Below are positions 53,958-63,793 of a stretch of 64,000 bases of DNA, piece by piece. Under the pieces are notes generated by a model. It worked only from the letters and a program-made list of their open reading frames with translations, was not told the origin of the DNA and did not search any database. The position numbers and the translations under genes are program-made. Each line of letters begins with the position of its first letter. Positions within the stretch are counted from its first letter, which is position 1. The stretch comes from Bog-105 sp965277435 (GTDB lineage Bacteria; Acidobacteriota; Terriglobia; Bryobacterales; Bryobacteraceae): the NCBI GenBank assembly GCA_965277435.1, contig OZ255821.1:3720001-3784000 (forward strand). Direction: 5' to 3'.

Positions 53958-54215
53958 GTGTTGCTTCATACGCTCAGCATCTGGGCGCTGGTACTCTCAG
54001 GAATATCGTTTGTTGTGATCGCATTGGATCTGATGTTTCACCGCCAGAAGATGATGATCATGACTTTTGTCTGGCCTGTCACGGCGCATTTCGGTCCCTT
54101 TGCTTTGTGGAGTTACTTCGGTTTCGGCCGACAGAAACCGCGCAACTTGGCTGTTCTGTTTCTCTGGCTACCCCTGCATTTTCCATTGCCTTATTGGCGG
54201 CGCTATTTGCTTTGA
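53958..54215 (+). pseudogene. Truncated DUF4396-type membrane protein
   Basis: A GTG at 53958 immediately follows the ATPase remnant stop. LSIWALVLSGISFVVIALDL and MMIMTFVWPVTAHFGPFALW match the N-terminal membrane helices of DUF4396 proteins, which often neighbour copper ATPases. The C-terminal half is replaced by frameshifted sequence ending at 54215, so it is probably not functional. Confidence 0.6.
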
Positions 54216-55103
54216 TCAGATGCCGAACTCATCTTTACACGGCACGCCCGCCCTGCCACCCGCGAGACGCTCGGGCTCGTCGGCGAAGTGCGAACGCTGA
54301 TACATGAAGCGGACATCGCTACGCCTGACCTCAAGCTTTTGAGCGCCGTGGAGCAGCAGGCGGTGAATGGCACGAGACGATCAAGGTAATCGATGTCACT
54401 GGTCCCGGGGCCCTCCATGAGCGGCACGAAACCACCTCGAACGAGCACGGGTTTCGGAGATCACCGAATCCGGCGCCGAGTCGATCGCGTTGCATCGCCA
54501 GCCTGGGGTGGCATCGATTTTCTCAGGCGGGGGAGGAGTGTCATGGGCTCGGTTTCCAGCTTTCCGGCACGACCTGATCGTACCGCTGCTTCCTTCCGCC
54601 CTGACTGTGGCGACCGCGCTTGGTTTCGCTTTTCGTTCAAGTGGACAGATGCAAAAACCGGCGAGGCGCACATGCAAGCAGGTATGCAGGTCTATCGAAC
54701 GGAGGGCGGCAAACTCGCAGAGACCTGGATTGCGTACTTACCGTTAGGCTCGGTATGGACGGATGGCATTGCGCAGCCGCATTGGACAAGTCACCGCCCA
54801 TCAAGTAGCGGTACCGGCCGCGAGCCATTGTGGTCGCGAGGTGTGTATTCCTTCCTCAGAAATCCGCATAATCGGGGGCTATCCGCGGTTCCTGTTTACC
54901 AGTTCCTCCTGGATGACGGCAAACCGGAAGTTGGTCGTACAGGACCTTCAACGCGAACCGCCCCATGACTTTTTCAACAGCATCGAACGTTTATGCAACC
55001 AGTTGGATTTTCGGCGCTGATAGCTCTACCCCTTGTGCCTTTAAATACAGGTGATCCGGAACGGAACTGCTACTAAGGCGAGGAAGTGTTTGAATCTCGC
55101 GAC
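54216..55103. other. Decayed coding DNA and gaps
   Basis: Short coding-like islands in changing frames occur here: RETLGLVGEVRTLIHEAD at about 54265-54360 and a SnoaL-like piece at 54600-54800, then nothing up to the permease gene. The stretch reads as a gene graveyard at the edge of the mobile region. Confidence 0.5.
54600..54800 (+). pseudogene. SnoaL-like (NTF2-fold) fragment
   Basis: FRFSFKWTDAKTGEAHMQAG, YRTEGGKLAETWIAYLPLG and WTDGIAQPHWTS read as the C-terminal half of a SnoaL-like protein. The N-terminal half is absent and the frame around it is broken. A fragment only. Confidence 0.5.
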
Positions 55104-57539
55104 TTACATGACCCTTAAGGCTTCTATTGGGTCAATCATTGCGGCGCGGCGGGCAGGAATTAAACAGGCGCCCGTCGCTGTGCCAATGAGAATGATCGTG
55201 ACTACGCTCATCACGCCGATATCTGACGTGGAGACCCCAAACAGCAGACTGTACATCAATTTCGTAAACGCAACTGAGGCAACGATTCCGAACGTAACAC
55301 CCGCTAGCATGAGGGTGAGCCCTCGCTTCAGCACCATGCCTAAAATCTGCCCTCTTTGTGCTCCCAGCGCCATGCGTAGACCGATCTCCTGACGCCGCTG
55401 CGTCACGAGGTACGCCATTGCACCATAGATCCCAACCGACGCCATAATCAATGCGAGCCCGGCGAGTGTCCCTAGCAAAATAGTTTGCGTCCGACTTTGC
55501 AGCGTCTGCCGATCTATTAGTTCCGTCATAGTTGCGACGTGGTTCAGGGGCTCATCGGAGTCGATCGAAGCAACAACCTGGCGCAGCGCATTCAGAAGTA
55601 AACGCGGATGGCCATTCGCCCTCACGACGAGGAAGCGTTGCCATTGAAGGGTCGTCCTTGCTTGCAGGTATGGGCAATACACTCCGGCTCGGGATAATTC
55701 ATTGAGTCCGGCGTGCTTCACATCTGTTGTCACTCCCACTACCTGCAGCCATGGGTTGTTGCTATCAACTCTCCCCAGCTTGAGCCGTTTCCCGATCGGA
55801 TTCTGGTTCGGCCAAAAATCCTGGGCGGCTTTCTGAGTGACGATTACCACGGGCTGGGCATCCTCGCCGTCGTGATCGTTAAAGAAGCGACCGCGCAACA
55901 GGCGAACGCCTAAAGCCTCCAGATATCCGGGCGTGACTACACCGTAGAGTGTATTGGTTGGATTTTGATGAGCGCTCGAATTTTCCGGTGTGATTTCCTC
56001 AGCCCATCCGTTGGAAGTCAATGGCAGATCGCCGGTAAATCCGGTACTTTGAACGGCCGGTAGCAGTCGCACCCGTTCGAGGACCTGCTGCTGAAACCGC
56101 ATTCGTACAGCCCAGTCCCGATATCGAGGCTCTCCCATGTCAAGGTCCAAAGTCAAAACCTGGGTAGGCTCGAAGCCCAATGCAACGTGTTGTAACTTAT
56201 AAAGGCTCTTGAGCAGAAGCCCGGCGCCTATCAGCAACATCAACGACAAAGCTATCTCTCCAGCAACCAGAACGTGGGCCACTACTTGTTTGGAGACGGT
56301 GGTGCCGCGCCCACCTTCGCGCAATGTTTCGTTAAGGTCAGCTTTGGAGGTTTGCAGCGCAGGCACTAACCCAAATAGGAAAGTACTCAGCAGACAGACC
56401 AGAATTGTGAATGCAAATACCCCGAAGCTGAAACGGAGTGATACCGAAGAGGAAAGATCTGCCGGTACAAGGCGCTTCAAAAAGCCGAGGCTGGCGATGG
56501 TAACGACTGTGCCGAGAATTCCGCCTATTGCTGACAAAAGAGCGCTTTCGGTCAGGAGCTGTCTAATGATCCTGCTTCTCTGAGCACCCAACGCCATGCG
56601 CAATGCGATTTCGCGGCTTCTCGCAATGCCCCGAGACACTAACAGATTCGCCACATTCCCGCAGGTAATCAACAAAATGAAGCCGACCGCAACCAGCAGC
56701 ATCAGCAGGCCGCGCTTCGCCTCGTGTGTATCGCTATCTTGTAATGGTTCAGCAAAGAAGCGGCTTACGCCCTGCATCTCATTCGGAGATTCGTGTGCGG
56801 CTTGTGCCGTGACAATACGGAGAGCCGCGTTTATTTCCGAGACAGAAACACCGGGTTGTACTCTTCCGACCGCGAACAGATACCGGGCGCGGCGCGCGGA
56901 TAATTCCTCCGCTGTAAAGGCACGTGGGGTCCAAACGTCGATCGGGTTCACTTCCTTTTCGGGGAAAGAAAAGCCGGACGGCATAACACCGACTATCGTG
57001 AACGGCTCCGAGTTAAGCCTGACAGTGGAGCCAACTACCTTTAGATCACCGCCGAATTGGCTCTGCCATAGCGAGTAGCTGAGAAGGGCAACATGACTTC
57101 CCCCCGGACGATCTTCTTCCGGCAGAAAGGTTCTGCCGAGGAGCGGCTTCACTCCAAGAACAGAGAACAGATTGTAGGTCGTTAGTACACCATTCAATTG
57201 TCGCGCGTTGCCACCTACTCCGCTAAGGTTGAATGCGGTCTCATTGAGAGCCGCTACATCTTGAAACAGCCGGCGTTGCGCCTTGAGATCGACGAAAGAA
57301 GGTGGTGAAATACGGGCACGCGGATCACCTGCAGCGGTCCGATCTTCGAAGAAGGTAACCAGGGTTTTAGGGTCGGGATACTGCAGCGGACGCAGCAGTA
57401 CGGCATCGACTACGCTAAAGATCGCCGTTGTCGCCCCGATTCCAAGCGACAAAGTGATCACGGTCGCCGCTGTGAAAGCGCGGCTCAAAAGAAGTGTGCG
57501 AAGTCCATAGCGAAGATCTTGGGCAAGTTGGCTGAACAT
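55104..57539 (-). CDS. ADOP-type ABC transporter permease (MacB/FtsX)
   Basis: An 811-residue permease of the acidobacterial duplicated orphan permease class. It has a MacB_PCD periplasmic domain after helix 1 (residues about 15-60, then 60-250), an FtsX core with three helices (about 285-450), then a second periplasmic/FtsX repeat (about 480-800), ending in the DPIEALRVM tail typical of the family. Orphan permeases of this type lack an adjacent ATPase, as here. It is the last gene of a three-gene minus-strand operon, 36 bases past the dehydrogenase. Probably exports or acts in mechanotransmission; substrate unknown. Confidence 0.9.
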   Translation of the reverse strand: MFSQLAQDLRYGLRTLLLSRAFTAATVITLSLGIGATTAIFSVVDAVLLRPLQYPDPKTLVTFFEDRTAAGDPRARISPPSFVDLKAQRRLFQDVAALNETAFNLSGVGGNARQLNGVLTTYNLFSVLGVKPLLGRTFLPEEDRPGGSHVALLSYSLWQSQFGGDLKVVGSTVRLNSEPFTIVGVMPSGFSFPEKEVNPIDVWTPRAFTAEELSARRARYLFAVGRVQPGVSVSEINAALRIVTAQAAHESPNEMQGVSRFFAEPLQDSDTHEAKRGLLMLLVAVGFILLITCGNVANLLVSRGIARSREIALRMALGAQRSRIIRQLLTESALLSAIGGILGTVVTIASLGFLKRLVPADLSSSVSLRFSFGVFAFTILVCLLSTFLFGLVPALQTSKADLNETLREGGRGTTVSKQVVAHVLVAGEIALSLMLLIGAGLLLKSLYKLQHVALGFEPTQVLTLDLDMGEPRYRDWAVRMRFQQQVLERVRLLPAVQSTGFTGDLPLTSNGWAEEITPENSSAHQNPTNTLYGVVTPGYLEALGVRLLRGRFFNDHDGEDAQPVVIVTQKAAQDFWPNQNPIGKRLKLGRVDSNNPWLQVVGVTTDVKHAGLNELSRAGVYCPYLQARTTLQWQRFLVVRANGHPRLLLNALRQVVASIDSDEPLNHVATMTELIDRQTLQSRTQTILLGTLAGLALIMASVGIYGAMAYLVTQRRQEIGLRMALGAQRGQILGMVLKRGLTLMLAGVTFGIVASVAFTKLMYSLLFGVSTSDIGVMSVVTIILIGTATGACLIPARRAAMIDPIEALRVM

Positions 57540-57574
57540 GAATTTAGCGACCTTTCAAGGGGCGAAGGTAAACA

Positions 57575-59209
57575 CTAGTGACCGACATACTTGACGCGCC
57601 AGATGGAGTTTGAAGCATCGTCGGTCACAAAGAGGGATCCATCCAGTCCGATCGCAACTCCCGCTGGCCGTCCCCAGACGCGTTTATTGTCTATGATGAA
57701 TCCGGTTAGGAAATCCTCGTATTCTCCGGTGGCGTTACCACTTTGATGTAAGGGTATGCGGATTACCTCGTAACCGGCGCGAACGCTCTTGTTCCATGAG
57801 CCGTGCTCAGCAGCGAAAATATCGCCTGAGAACTCCTGCGGGAACTGTTTACCATCGTAGAAAGCAAGTCCAACGGAGGCATTGTGGGGCTGCAAGAGCA
57901 CGTCCGGTGTAATGACCTTATCTTTGAGCTCGGGGTGTTTACCCGCGAGGCGCGGGTCCTGGTGGCCGCCCACGTACCACCACGGCCAGCCGTAAAAACC
58001 GCCTCTTTGCACATGAGTAATGTAGTCAGGAACGAGATTGTCACCAAGTCCATCGCGTTCGTTAACGGTTGTCCATAGATTTCTCGTCTTAGGATCGAAC
58101 GCCATAAATGAAGGGTTTCGAATTCCGTAAGCAAAGACGTGTACATCCGAACCGTCGAAATTACATTCGAGTATGTTTGCGCGGTTCTTTTCCAACGGGT
58201 TATCAGCATCATCGGCGTTCGAGAAGGACGGCACGGTAACCAGCATTTTTTTACCGTTAGGTTCAAATAGAACGTCTCGGTTATTGTGACCGTTGTCTGG
58301 GAGGTCCATGATGTGTTCGGACGGGCCGCGTGCTTGCAGATCCCCGTTGCGATAAGGGAAGCGAACAACTGCTTTTGTGGTTCCCACATAGACCCAATGT
58401 GGATAGGGTCCCGGTGGATAGAAGTTCATGCCAAACGGTCGATCCAGACTGTTGGCAAAAACAGCTGTGCGCTGCGGGTGTCCTGCGCTATCGATACCAC
58501 GAAAGATCTCAATCTTACCGGTGTTTACCTCCGCGACGAAGAGATCACCATTAGGCGCCCGGCGAATTCGCCTCGGATTGTCAAGACCTGTTGTGTAAAG
58601 CGTGACTTCAAATCCGGCCGGTGCTTTGGGCCAAGCGTCCTGAGGTCGCGGAACCATCGTTGGACCGTTGGAAGCGGAAGGTGTGTCGAACGGGGCAGGT
58701 AAGTCTTTTAACGTGATCTTGTGGATCTGTCCCGGGTTTTCGAATCGGTAGTCGGTAAACGGCACTTTCGGTGCAGGCGCAACTTCGGAAGAAATCTCAG
58801 CATCTGCTGTCGCCGGCGCAGCGGCCCCGAACGGGTTCGATGTCTTTAGGTATCTGACGATTTGCCAACGCTGCTTCTCGGGGAGTTGTGCCCAAGACGG
58901 CATTCCATCACTGGGATCTCCTTTTGAGATGAACCAGAAGAGTTCGCCGGGAGAAGCAGATTTGATGGTTGCTGTCGCCAGTGATTGAACGTTTCCGGTC
59001 CCTTGCCCACTGACACCATGACAGCTTGCGCAGTAACGTTCGTATGACTGTCTGGCGCTGTCCAGCCGGTCAATATCTGCCAACGGTTTGAGGTCTTTTG
59101 CAGAGGCCGGCGCATTATGAAAACTTGTGGTCTGCGCCTTGAGCATCAAACCCAATACCAGACAGCAATGAGCAAAGATAATGTGGCACGTGCCGTTGGT
59201 CATCCTCAT
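57575..59209 (-). CDS. Cytochrome c-fused PQQ-type sugar dehydrogenase
   Basis: A 544-residue exported protein. The signal is residues 1-25; a cytochrome c domain has CASCH with Cys60, Cys63 and His64, and the distal MPSW methionine; then follows a six-bladed propeller of the sorbosone/GDH type (PNGDLFVAEVNTGKIEIFRG ... NNRDVLFEPNGKKMLVTVP ... GVAIGLDGSLFVTDDASNS). Oxidises a sugar or aldose in the periplasm and passes electrons to the fused haem. AGGAG lies eight bases before ATG 59209. Its start overlaps the stop of the small upstream gene (ATGA). Confidence 0.88.
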   Translation of the reverse strand: MRMTNGTCHIIFAHCCLVLGLMLKAQTTSFHNAPASAKDLKPLADIDRLDSARQSYERYCASCHGVSGQGTGNVQSLATATIKSASPGELFWFISKGDPSDGMPSWAQLPEKQRWQIVRYLKTSNPFGAAAPATADAEISSEVAPAPKVPFTDYRFENPGQIHKITLKDLPAPFDTPSASNGPTMVPRPQDAWPKAPAGFEVTLYTTGLDNPRRIRRAPNGDLFVAEVNTGKIEIFRGIDSAGHPQRTAVFANSLDRPFGMNFYPPGPYPHWVYVGTTKAVVRFPYRNGDLQARGPSEHIMDLPDNGHNNRDVLFEPNGKKMLVTVPSFSNADDADNPLEKNRANILECNFDGSDVHVFAYGIRNPSFMAFDPKTRNLWTTVNERDGLGDNLVPDYITHVQRGGFYGWPWWYVGGHQDPRLAGKHPELKDKVITPDVLLQPHNASVGLAFYDGKQFPQEFSGDIFAAEHGSWNKSVRAGYEVIRIPLHQSGNATGEYEDFLTGFIIDNKRVWGRPAGVAIGLDGSLFVTDDASNSIWRVKYVGH

Positions 59210-59364
59210 CCTGAGATCTCCTGATGGCGGAAAAGCATTTTGTTCAAACGTTTTCCAGTGGGTGCAAATTCAACATCAGCAACACTAGCCGGAGTCAAAG
59301 GCGTCGCCGGGGCAACGCCTACAACGTATGATTCGCCGTCGCCAACGATGGGTATAGAGAACAT
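59206..59364 (-). CDS. Small leader protein of the dehydrogenase operon
   Basis: A 52-residue frame starting MFSIPIVGDGESYVVGVAPA, ending in ATGA overlap with the dehydrogenase start. AAAGGA lies 7 bases before this ATG (59364); an ATG three codons up is an alternative. No motif. The coupling suggests a genuine small protein or a translational activator of the next gene. Confidence 0.5.
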   Translation of the reverse strand: MFSIPIVGDGESYVVGVAPATPLTPASVADVEFAPTGKRLNKMLFRHQEISG

Positions 59365-59507
59365 AACCGCCATCCTTTCTCGCCTCACTCTAAAGCTGCA
59401 GCCAATGGGAAATCGATGGTTTGGTGACGAATCGTAGTCACGACAGTCTGAATCGTAGTAGCTCTATCCGGTTTGGCAAGGCATAAAAAGCACGTTACAT
59501 TTGGGAT

Positions 59508-60620
59508 GTGATCGGGCTCCCTCAACCCGGGAAACGCAACCGTTTGACCTTCGCACCTGCGTGGCTGCTCGCGGTTACATTCGCCGCTGTCCAGTGGTAC
59601 ATATATGACGCCGTTCACAAGCAAGCGGAGCAGTTTAGCTACTATTTGCTGACCTTGGTGTACCTCAGCGGAATATTTTCTCCGCTGGTTCTCTGGCTAA
59701 GCCACCGCTGGCCCATCGGTGTTCAGACTTGGAAACGCTCCGTCGCTCTTCATGTGCTGGCAAGCATCGCTCTCACTCTGGTTGGCGTGTTCGTAGAGGG
59801 CGCCATTGGCTGGTACTCGCATACGGCCCACTGGTCATTTGTCGCTACGGAGCGTCACTACTTTACGCAGCATACGCAGGTCAGTTTAGTGACGTACTGG
59901 GTTCTTATCGCAGGAACCCATCTTTATCGGGCGCATGATCGATCCCGTCGCCGCGAGTTGCGGGCATCACAGCTTGAAGCGCAACTTGCTGCCGCCCACC
60001 TCAGCTCACTTCGCGCACAGTTGCAGCCGCACTTTCTTTTCAATACTCTTCAGGCAGCAACGACTCTTATCTATGCCGATCCAGAGGGTGCGGAAGAAAT
60101 GCTCTTGTCGTTAAGCGAACTCTTGCGGATATCTCTTCAAACGCTGGACAAACAGGAGATTCCAGTTTGGAGCGAGATTGCCTTCCTGCAGCATTACGCG
60201 GCTATTCAGCAGCGGCGTTTCCGAGATCGTCTTCGTTTCGTGTTCGATATCGAAGATGAGGCGCGCTCGTGCTCAGTGCCAAGTTTGCTTTTGCAGCCAC
60301 TCGTGGAAAACGCTGTCCAACATGGAGTGGGCGCTCGCAAACAATCTGACATTATTTCCATCCGCGCATCTGTTCAGAACCATCAACTCACCATCGACAT
60401 CCAGAATCTCGCTAGTTCGATGGGTGGCACCTTTGACAAGCTGCTCACGCGTGGCGTGGGCCTGTCAAATACGAGAACACGTCTCACCTCTCTTTATGGA
60501 CTGGAACAGTCTTTTACCATGCGAGATCTCTCGCCCTTGGGCGTTGCTGTATCCATTTCCATTCCCGCCAAGCCACTGCTGAAGTGGACGTCACATGTGG
60601 AGGTACAGGCTGTCTCATGA
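59508..60620 (+). CDS. LytS-family sensor histidine kinase
   Basis: A 370-residue membrane kinase starting at GTG 59508. Four hydrophobic segments (about 16-35, 45-65, 80-100, 125-140) precede a coiled coil and the His_kinase domain with QLQPHFLFNTLQ (phosphoacceptor His175) and an ATPase N-box PLVENAVQHGVG and RGVGLSNTRTRL. Of the type that phosphorylates LytTR regulators. Its stop overlaps the regulator start (ATGA). It is divergent from the dehydrogenase operon, which it may control. Confidence 0.9.
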   Translation: MIGLPQPGKRNRLTFAPAWLLAVTFAAVQWYIYDAVHKQAEQFSYYLLTLVYLSGIFSPLVLWLSHRWPIGVQTWKRSVALHVLASIALTLVGVFVEGAIGWYSHTAHWSFVATERHYFTQHTQVSLVTYWVLIAGTHLYRAHDRSRRRELRASQLEAQLAAAHLSSLRAQLQPHFLFNTLQAATTLIYADPEGAEEMLLSLSELLRISLQTLDKQEIPVWSEIAFLQHYAAIQQRRFRDRLRFVFDIEDEARSCSVPSLLLQPLVENAVQHGVGARKQSDIISIRASVQNHQLTIDIQNLASSMGGTFDKLLTRGVGLSNTRTRLTSLYGLEQSFTMRDLSPLGVAVSISIPAKPLLKWTSHVEVQAVS

Positions 60621-61390
60621 GTATTCGCGTGGTGATAGCTGATGACGAACCGCTGGCGCGAGAGGGCATTCGCCGCTTTCTACGGCATCATCCCGACATG
60701 GAGGTGGTGCACGAATGTTGTGATGGAGAATCAGCGGTTGCCGCGATTCTTGAACAACAACCTGAGTTGGTATTCCTGGATGTTCAAATGCCCGAGCTGG
60801 ATGGCCTTCGAGTTATCGAACGTGTAGGTGTAGACAGGATGCCGGCCATTATTTTTGTGACTGCGTACGATCACTACGCCCTCGCTGCCTTCGACACAAA
60901 TGCCCTGGATTACCTTCTCAAGCCTTTCGGCAGAGCCCGTTTCGATCGCGCTTTGACACGAGCCCGCGAGAGACTTTCGTCGCGACCGCATCGAGAATTA
61001 ATGCAGTCGCTTTTACAACAATTGGCTCAGACAGCGATTCAGACCAACTATGTCGACAGACTGTCCGTCAATCAGAACGGGCGAATCATTTTCGTTAAAA
61101 GCGTTGATATTCAATGGATCGAATCGGCTGGGAATAGTGCGGTCTTGCATGTAGCCGCGGGTCAATATGCCATCCGAGAGTCTCTTTCCGCGCTGGAGCA
61201 GTGCCTCAATCAGAAGGAATTTGTTCGGATTCATCGTTCGACCATTGTAAATTTGCATTACGTGAAAGAAATTCATCCTTGGTTCCATGGTTATCACCTC
61301 GTGTTGCTCGAAAATGGGCAGGAGCTACGCATGAGCCGCTATCAGCGCAAGATCGCGGAACGTTTCGGCCTTCGTAAATCGCGTAGCTGA
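60617..61390 (+). CDS. LytTR-family response regulator
   Basis: A 257-residue regulator. The receiver domain carries D9-D10, phosphoacceptor D55 (VFLDVQMPE) and Lys102 (LLKPFG). A LytTR DNA-binding domain (VDIQWIESAGNSAVLHVAAG, VRIHRSTIVNLHYVKEIHPW) follows a helical linker. Start ATG 60617 overlaps the kinase stop, so both are co-translated. It binds direct-repeat promoter sites; candidates lie in the 143 bases between 59365 and 59507 but no clear repeat was identified. Confidence 0.9.
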   Translation: MSIRVVIADDEPLAREGIRRFLRHHPDMEVVHECCDGESAVAAILEQQPELVFLDVQMPELDGLRVIERVGVDRMPAIIFVTAYDHYALAAFDTNALDYLLKPFGRARFDRALTRARERLSSRPHRELMQSLLQQLAQTAIQTNYVDRLSVNQNGRIIFVKSVDIQWIESAGNSAVLHVAAGQYAIRESLSALEQCLNQKEFVRIHRSTIVNLHYVKEIHPWFHGYHLVLLENGQELRMSRYQRKIAERFGLRKSRS

Positions 61391-61479
61391 AGCTCGCCAA
61401 TGCGCTGCACTCCACGCTTGTCTCCTGCACGGGTCCGGTCACTTACTGCAAGGTCCCCGCAAGGGGCCGTGGTTTCTCC

Positions 61480-62060
61480 GACGGTCGCTAACATCTATCT
61501 TCATTACACCTTTGACCTGTAGGCCAAACTGGTGGCGACGTCATCATTCCCCCCGGAATGTCGTGCTCGTGCGCTACGCCGACGATACTGTCGGTCGGTT
61601 TTGAGTACGAGAGCGATGCCAAGCGTTTTCTGGTTGATCTGCGCGAACGGGCTGGAAAAGTTCGCGTTATCGCCGCATCCGGATAAGACGTGTCTGATTG
61701 AGTTCGGTCGCTTCGCGGCTGAGCGTAGAGCACGCCGGGGTCTTGGTAAGCCGGAGACGTTCAACTTTTTGGGCTTTTACCCACATCTGTGGGCAATCCC
61801 GTGCCAGCTTCTTCCTTCTCAAGCGCAAAACGCGTCGAGATCGGATGCGAGTCAGGCTACGAGCCATTAAAGAAGAGCTGCAGCGACGAATGCATGAACC
61901 TATTTCAGAGCAGGGCTGATGGTTGGGACAGGCGGTACGTGGCTACTTTGCGTACCATGCGGTGCCGACCAACACCAAGAGCTTGTGTGCATTTCAGCAC
62001 CATGTGACCGATCTCTGGCGGCGCGCGCTTCGGCGACGCAGTCAGAAGGATTGCACAAAA
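61480..62060 (+). pseudogene. Group II intron reverse transcriptase/maturase remnant
   Basis: Pieces in three frames line up with intron-encoded reverse transcriptases: NIYLHYTFDL, then (after a shift) IVRYADDT-like VRYADDTVGR region and LHPDKTCLIEFGRFAAER, GLGKPETFNFLGF, and near the end the maturase region up to about 62060. Multiple frameshifts and a lost N-terminus mean it is dead. No intact intron RNA structure is evident. Confidence 0.7.
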
Positions 62061-62261
62061 CAGGATCGTGCCGCGCAACTCGTCGCGGCATTCTGGCTGC
62101 CGTGCGAACCATTCATCCTTGGCCGCATGAGCGTTTTGCCGTCGATCACCCAAGGTGGAAGCCCAGATGAGGGATTGCATAAACCTGTTGCGTATAGGCT
62201 AGGCAGAAGGGAAGGAGTTATGCACGCTTTCACAGGGATTGCAATTTCCTAGAATTCGGAG

Positions 62262-62513
62262 TTGCAGAAAAGTACTGCCATGACAATAGTCTTGGCAACA
62301 CACTTAAGGCGGACGGCTGCGAGCGCATCTTCTGAGAAAAGACTTTCGATGGCCGATAGGACCGACCCGGGTTGCAAGAAGATCCTGGATCAGCTGCGAA
62401 AAGCCGACGTGCTGCTGGTCTGCAAATTGGATGAGCTCTCGCCCTCGCTTCGCCATGTGATCGCGATTATAGAAAAGCTGGGCCGAGGACAAGACTGTGT
62501 TTCGCAGTCTTAG
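62262..62513 (+). pseudogene. Resolvase/invertase fragment
   Basis: A short frame with ADRTDPGCKKILDQLRKADV and LLVCKLDELSPSLRHVIAII, the central part of a Tn3-type resolvase or DNA invertase catalytic domain. The catalytic Ser region and the HTH C-terminus are missing. A fragment beside the intron remnant. Confidence 0.65.
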
Positions 62514-62569
62514 ACGATCGAGACGATCACCCCTGTGGTGGTGCAATGATTCTGCTGGTGCTCGGAGCA

Positions 62570-63028
62570 CTAACCTCCTTTTTCGCTCGTCTGACCGAGT
62601 CGCTTCAATAAATCGATCAAAATGCGGCGCTCTTCGCGAGAAAGACCGCGCGCAGCTTCGTCCATGCGAATCTTATGCTGGGCATATGCTTTCTCAATGA
62701 GCCGGCTACCCTTCGCCGTGAGTTCGACGACCCTAAGACGACGGTCCTCGGAATGGTTTCTTCGGACGACAAGCCATTTTTGCTCAAGCCTATCGATCGC
62801 GCTAGTGATAGATCCGGTTGTCAGCTCGACCTTGTTCCCAATTACGTTCACAGGTAACGAACCTTTGTGGAGGAGAACCTCTAAGACTCGAAAATCGGAG
62901 TCGCACAAACCCAACTGTTTGATACTAGCTTCGGACCGCGCTAGAAGCGCCCGATAGGCTTTCCAGACTACTAAGAAGACGTGAGCCCCTTCGGTTCTCT
63001 CCTCGGCGCTTCCCTCGGTGTGCTTCAT
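62570..63028 (-). CDS. MarR-family transcriptional regulator
   Basis: A 152-residue winged-helix regulator. The MarR core is visible: SDFRVLEVLLHKGSLPVNVI for helices 3-4, TTGSITSAIDRLEQKWLVVR for the recognition helix, RRNHSEDRRLRVVELTAKGS for the wing and LIDLLKRLGQ for the dimer C-terminus. Uninterrupted, no stop or shift. An operator-like palindrome sits 10 bases before its start (63039-63053), suggesting autoregulation. Ligand unknown. Confidence 0.92.
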   Translation of the reverse strand: MKHTEGSAEERTEGAHVFLVVWKAYRALLARSEASIKQLGLCDSDFRVLEVLLHKGSLPVNVIGNKVELTTGSITSAIDRLEQKWLVVRRNHSEDRRLRVVELTAKGSRLIEKAYAQHKIRMDEAARGLSREERRILIDLLKRLGQTSEKGG

Positions 63029-63038
63029 CTACTTGTAA

Positions 63039-63053
63039 TCGTAAGGGTTACGA
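63039..63053. promoter_or_regulatory. Palindromic operator before marR
   Basis: TCGTAA-GGG-TTACGA is a perfect inverted repeat centred 18 bases upstream of the MarR start codon, flanked by TTG and CAA. Its CGTAA-n3-TTACG form matches the pattern of MarR-family operators; it would overlap the ribosome site of marR and so block expression when bound. Confidence 0.6.
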
Positions 63054-63793
63054 ACAATTTGACGCCCTTTGCCTTGTCGCCGAACTTGATAGGTGAAAAT
63101 TCGAGATTAGTCGTCAATCTATCATTTCAAAGGTTAACAAGGTCGAGCCTTTGCCAGGCGAGGCCACTAGCCGGTTCCGAAGCGAATAGGCCACATAGCC
63201 AAGACGTTCGGACTTGAGTGCCTTCAAGAGATCTTCAGCGCTGATCTGATTCGGGCAAGTCGGTCGCGGTCTGAGAAGACCGAAACCCAGAGAGCGCCCG
63301 CATGATGCATCCGACGCGTTTCCCGCTGAGCCGCCGAGGGCAGCAACCGGGGAGCAAGCCTTGGAAAGAGTCTACTTAAGCCGCAAAGTTTGTGGGCCGA
63401 TTCTTTTGTCGATATCTTGGACGCCTGCTCTCGATCTCCTTTTGACCTCTACGTCAAGATTCTTGACGTAGAATAAAGAGTCGTTGCTAGAACGCTGAAG
63501 CGTGAAGCTCCTCTAATGGATTGTACAGAACGAGCGGAACTCTTGACTTCAAGCGATATCGGGCGGAGGATGGATTTATAGAGGCTGATGAAGTAGCAAG
63601 CCAAAACCTTGATCGCCCGTGATTATTCACGATCTTCGAGCAACTGAGCTTGTATCAACGATGTTTTGACAATCATGCGAGCCGGAATCGGGCAGAAAAA
63701 ATACCGGCCTCTACAGACTCGAGGCCCGATTCAGGGTTGACGATTGAGTCCCGGTCTATCGGCGTTGTGTTGATTACGAGCAAACACGATCAA
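63054..63793. other. Long non-coding region with a palindrome
   Basis: No gene is seen in about 740 bases. It holds the palindrome at 63449-63471 and should include promoters for the gene entering at 63794. No RNA gene is recognised. Confidence 0.55.
63449..63471. promoter_or_regulatory. Perfect 10+10 palindrome
   Basis: CTACGTCAAG (63449-63458), spacer ATT, then CTTGACGTAG (63462-63471). A perfect inverted repeat of this length is an operator candidate. TTGAC elements occur in both arms, so it may overlap a -35 box. No terminator T run follows. Confidence 0.6.
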
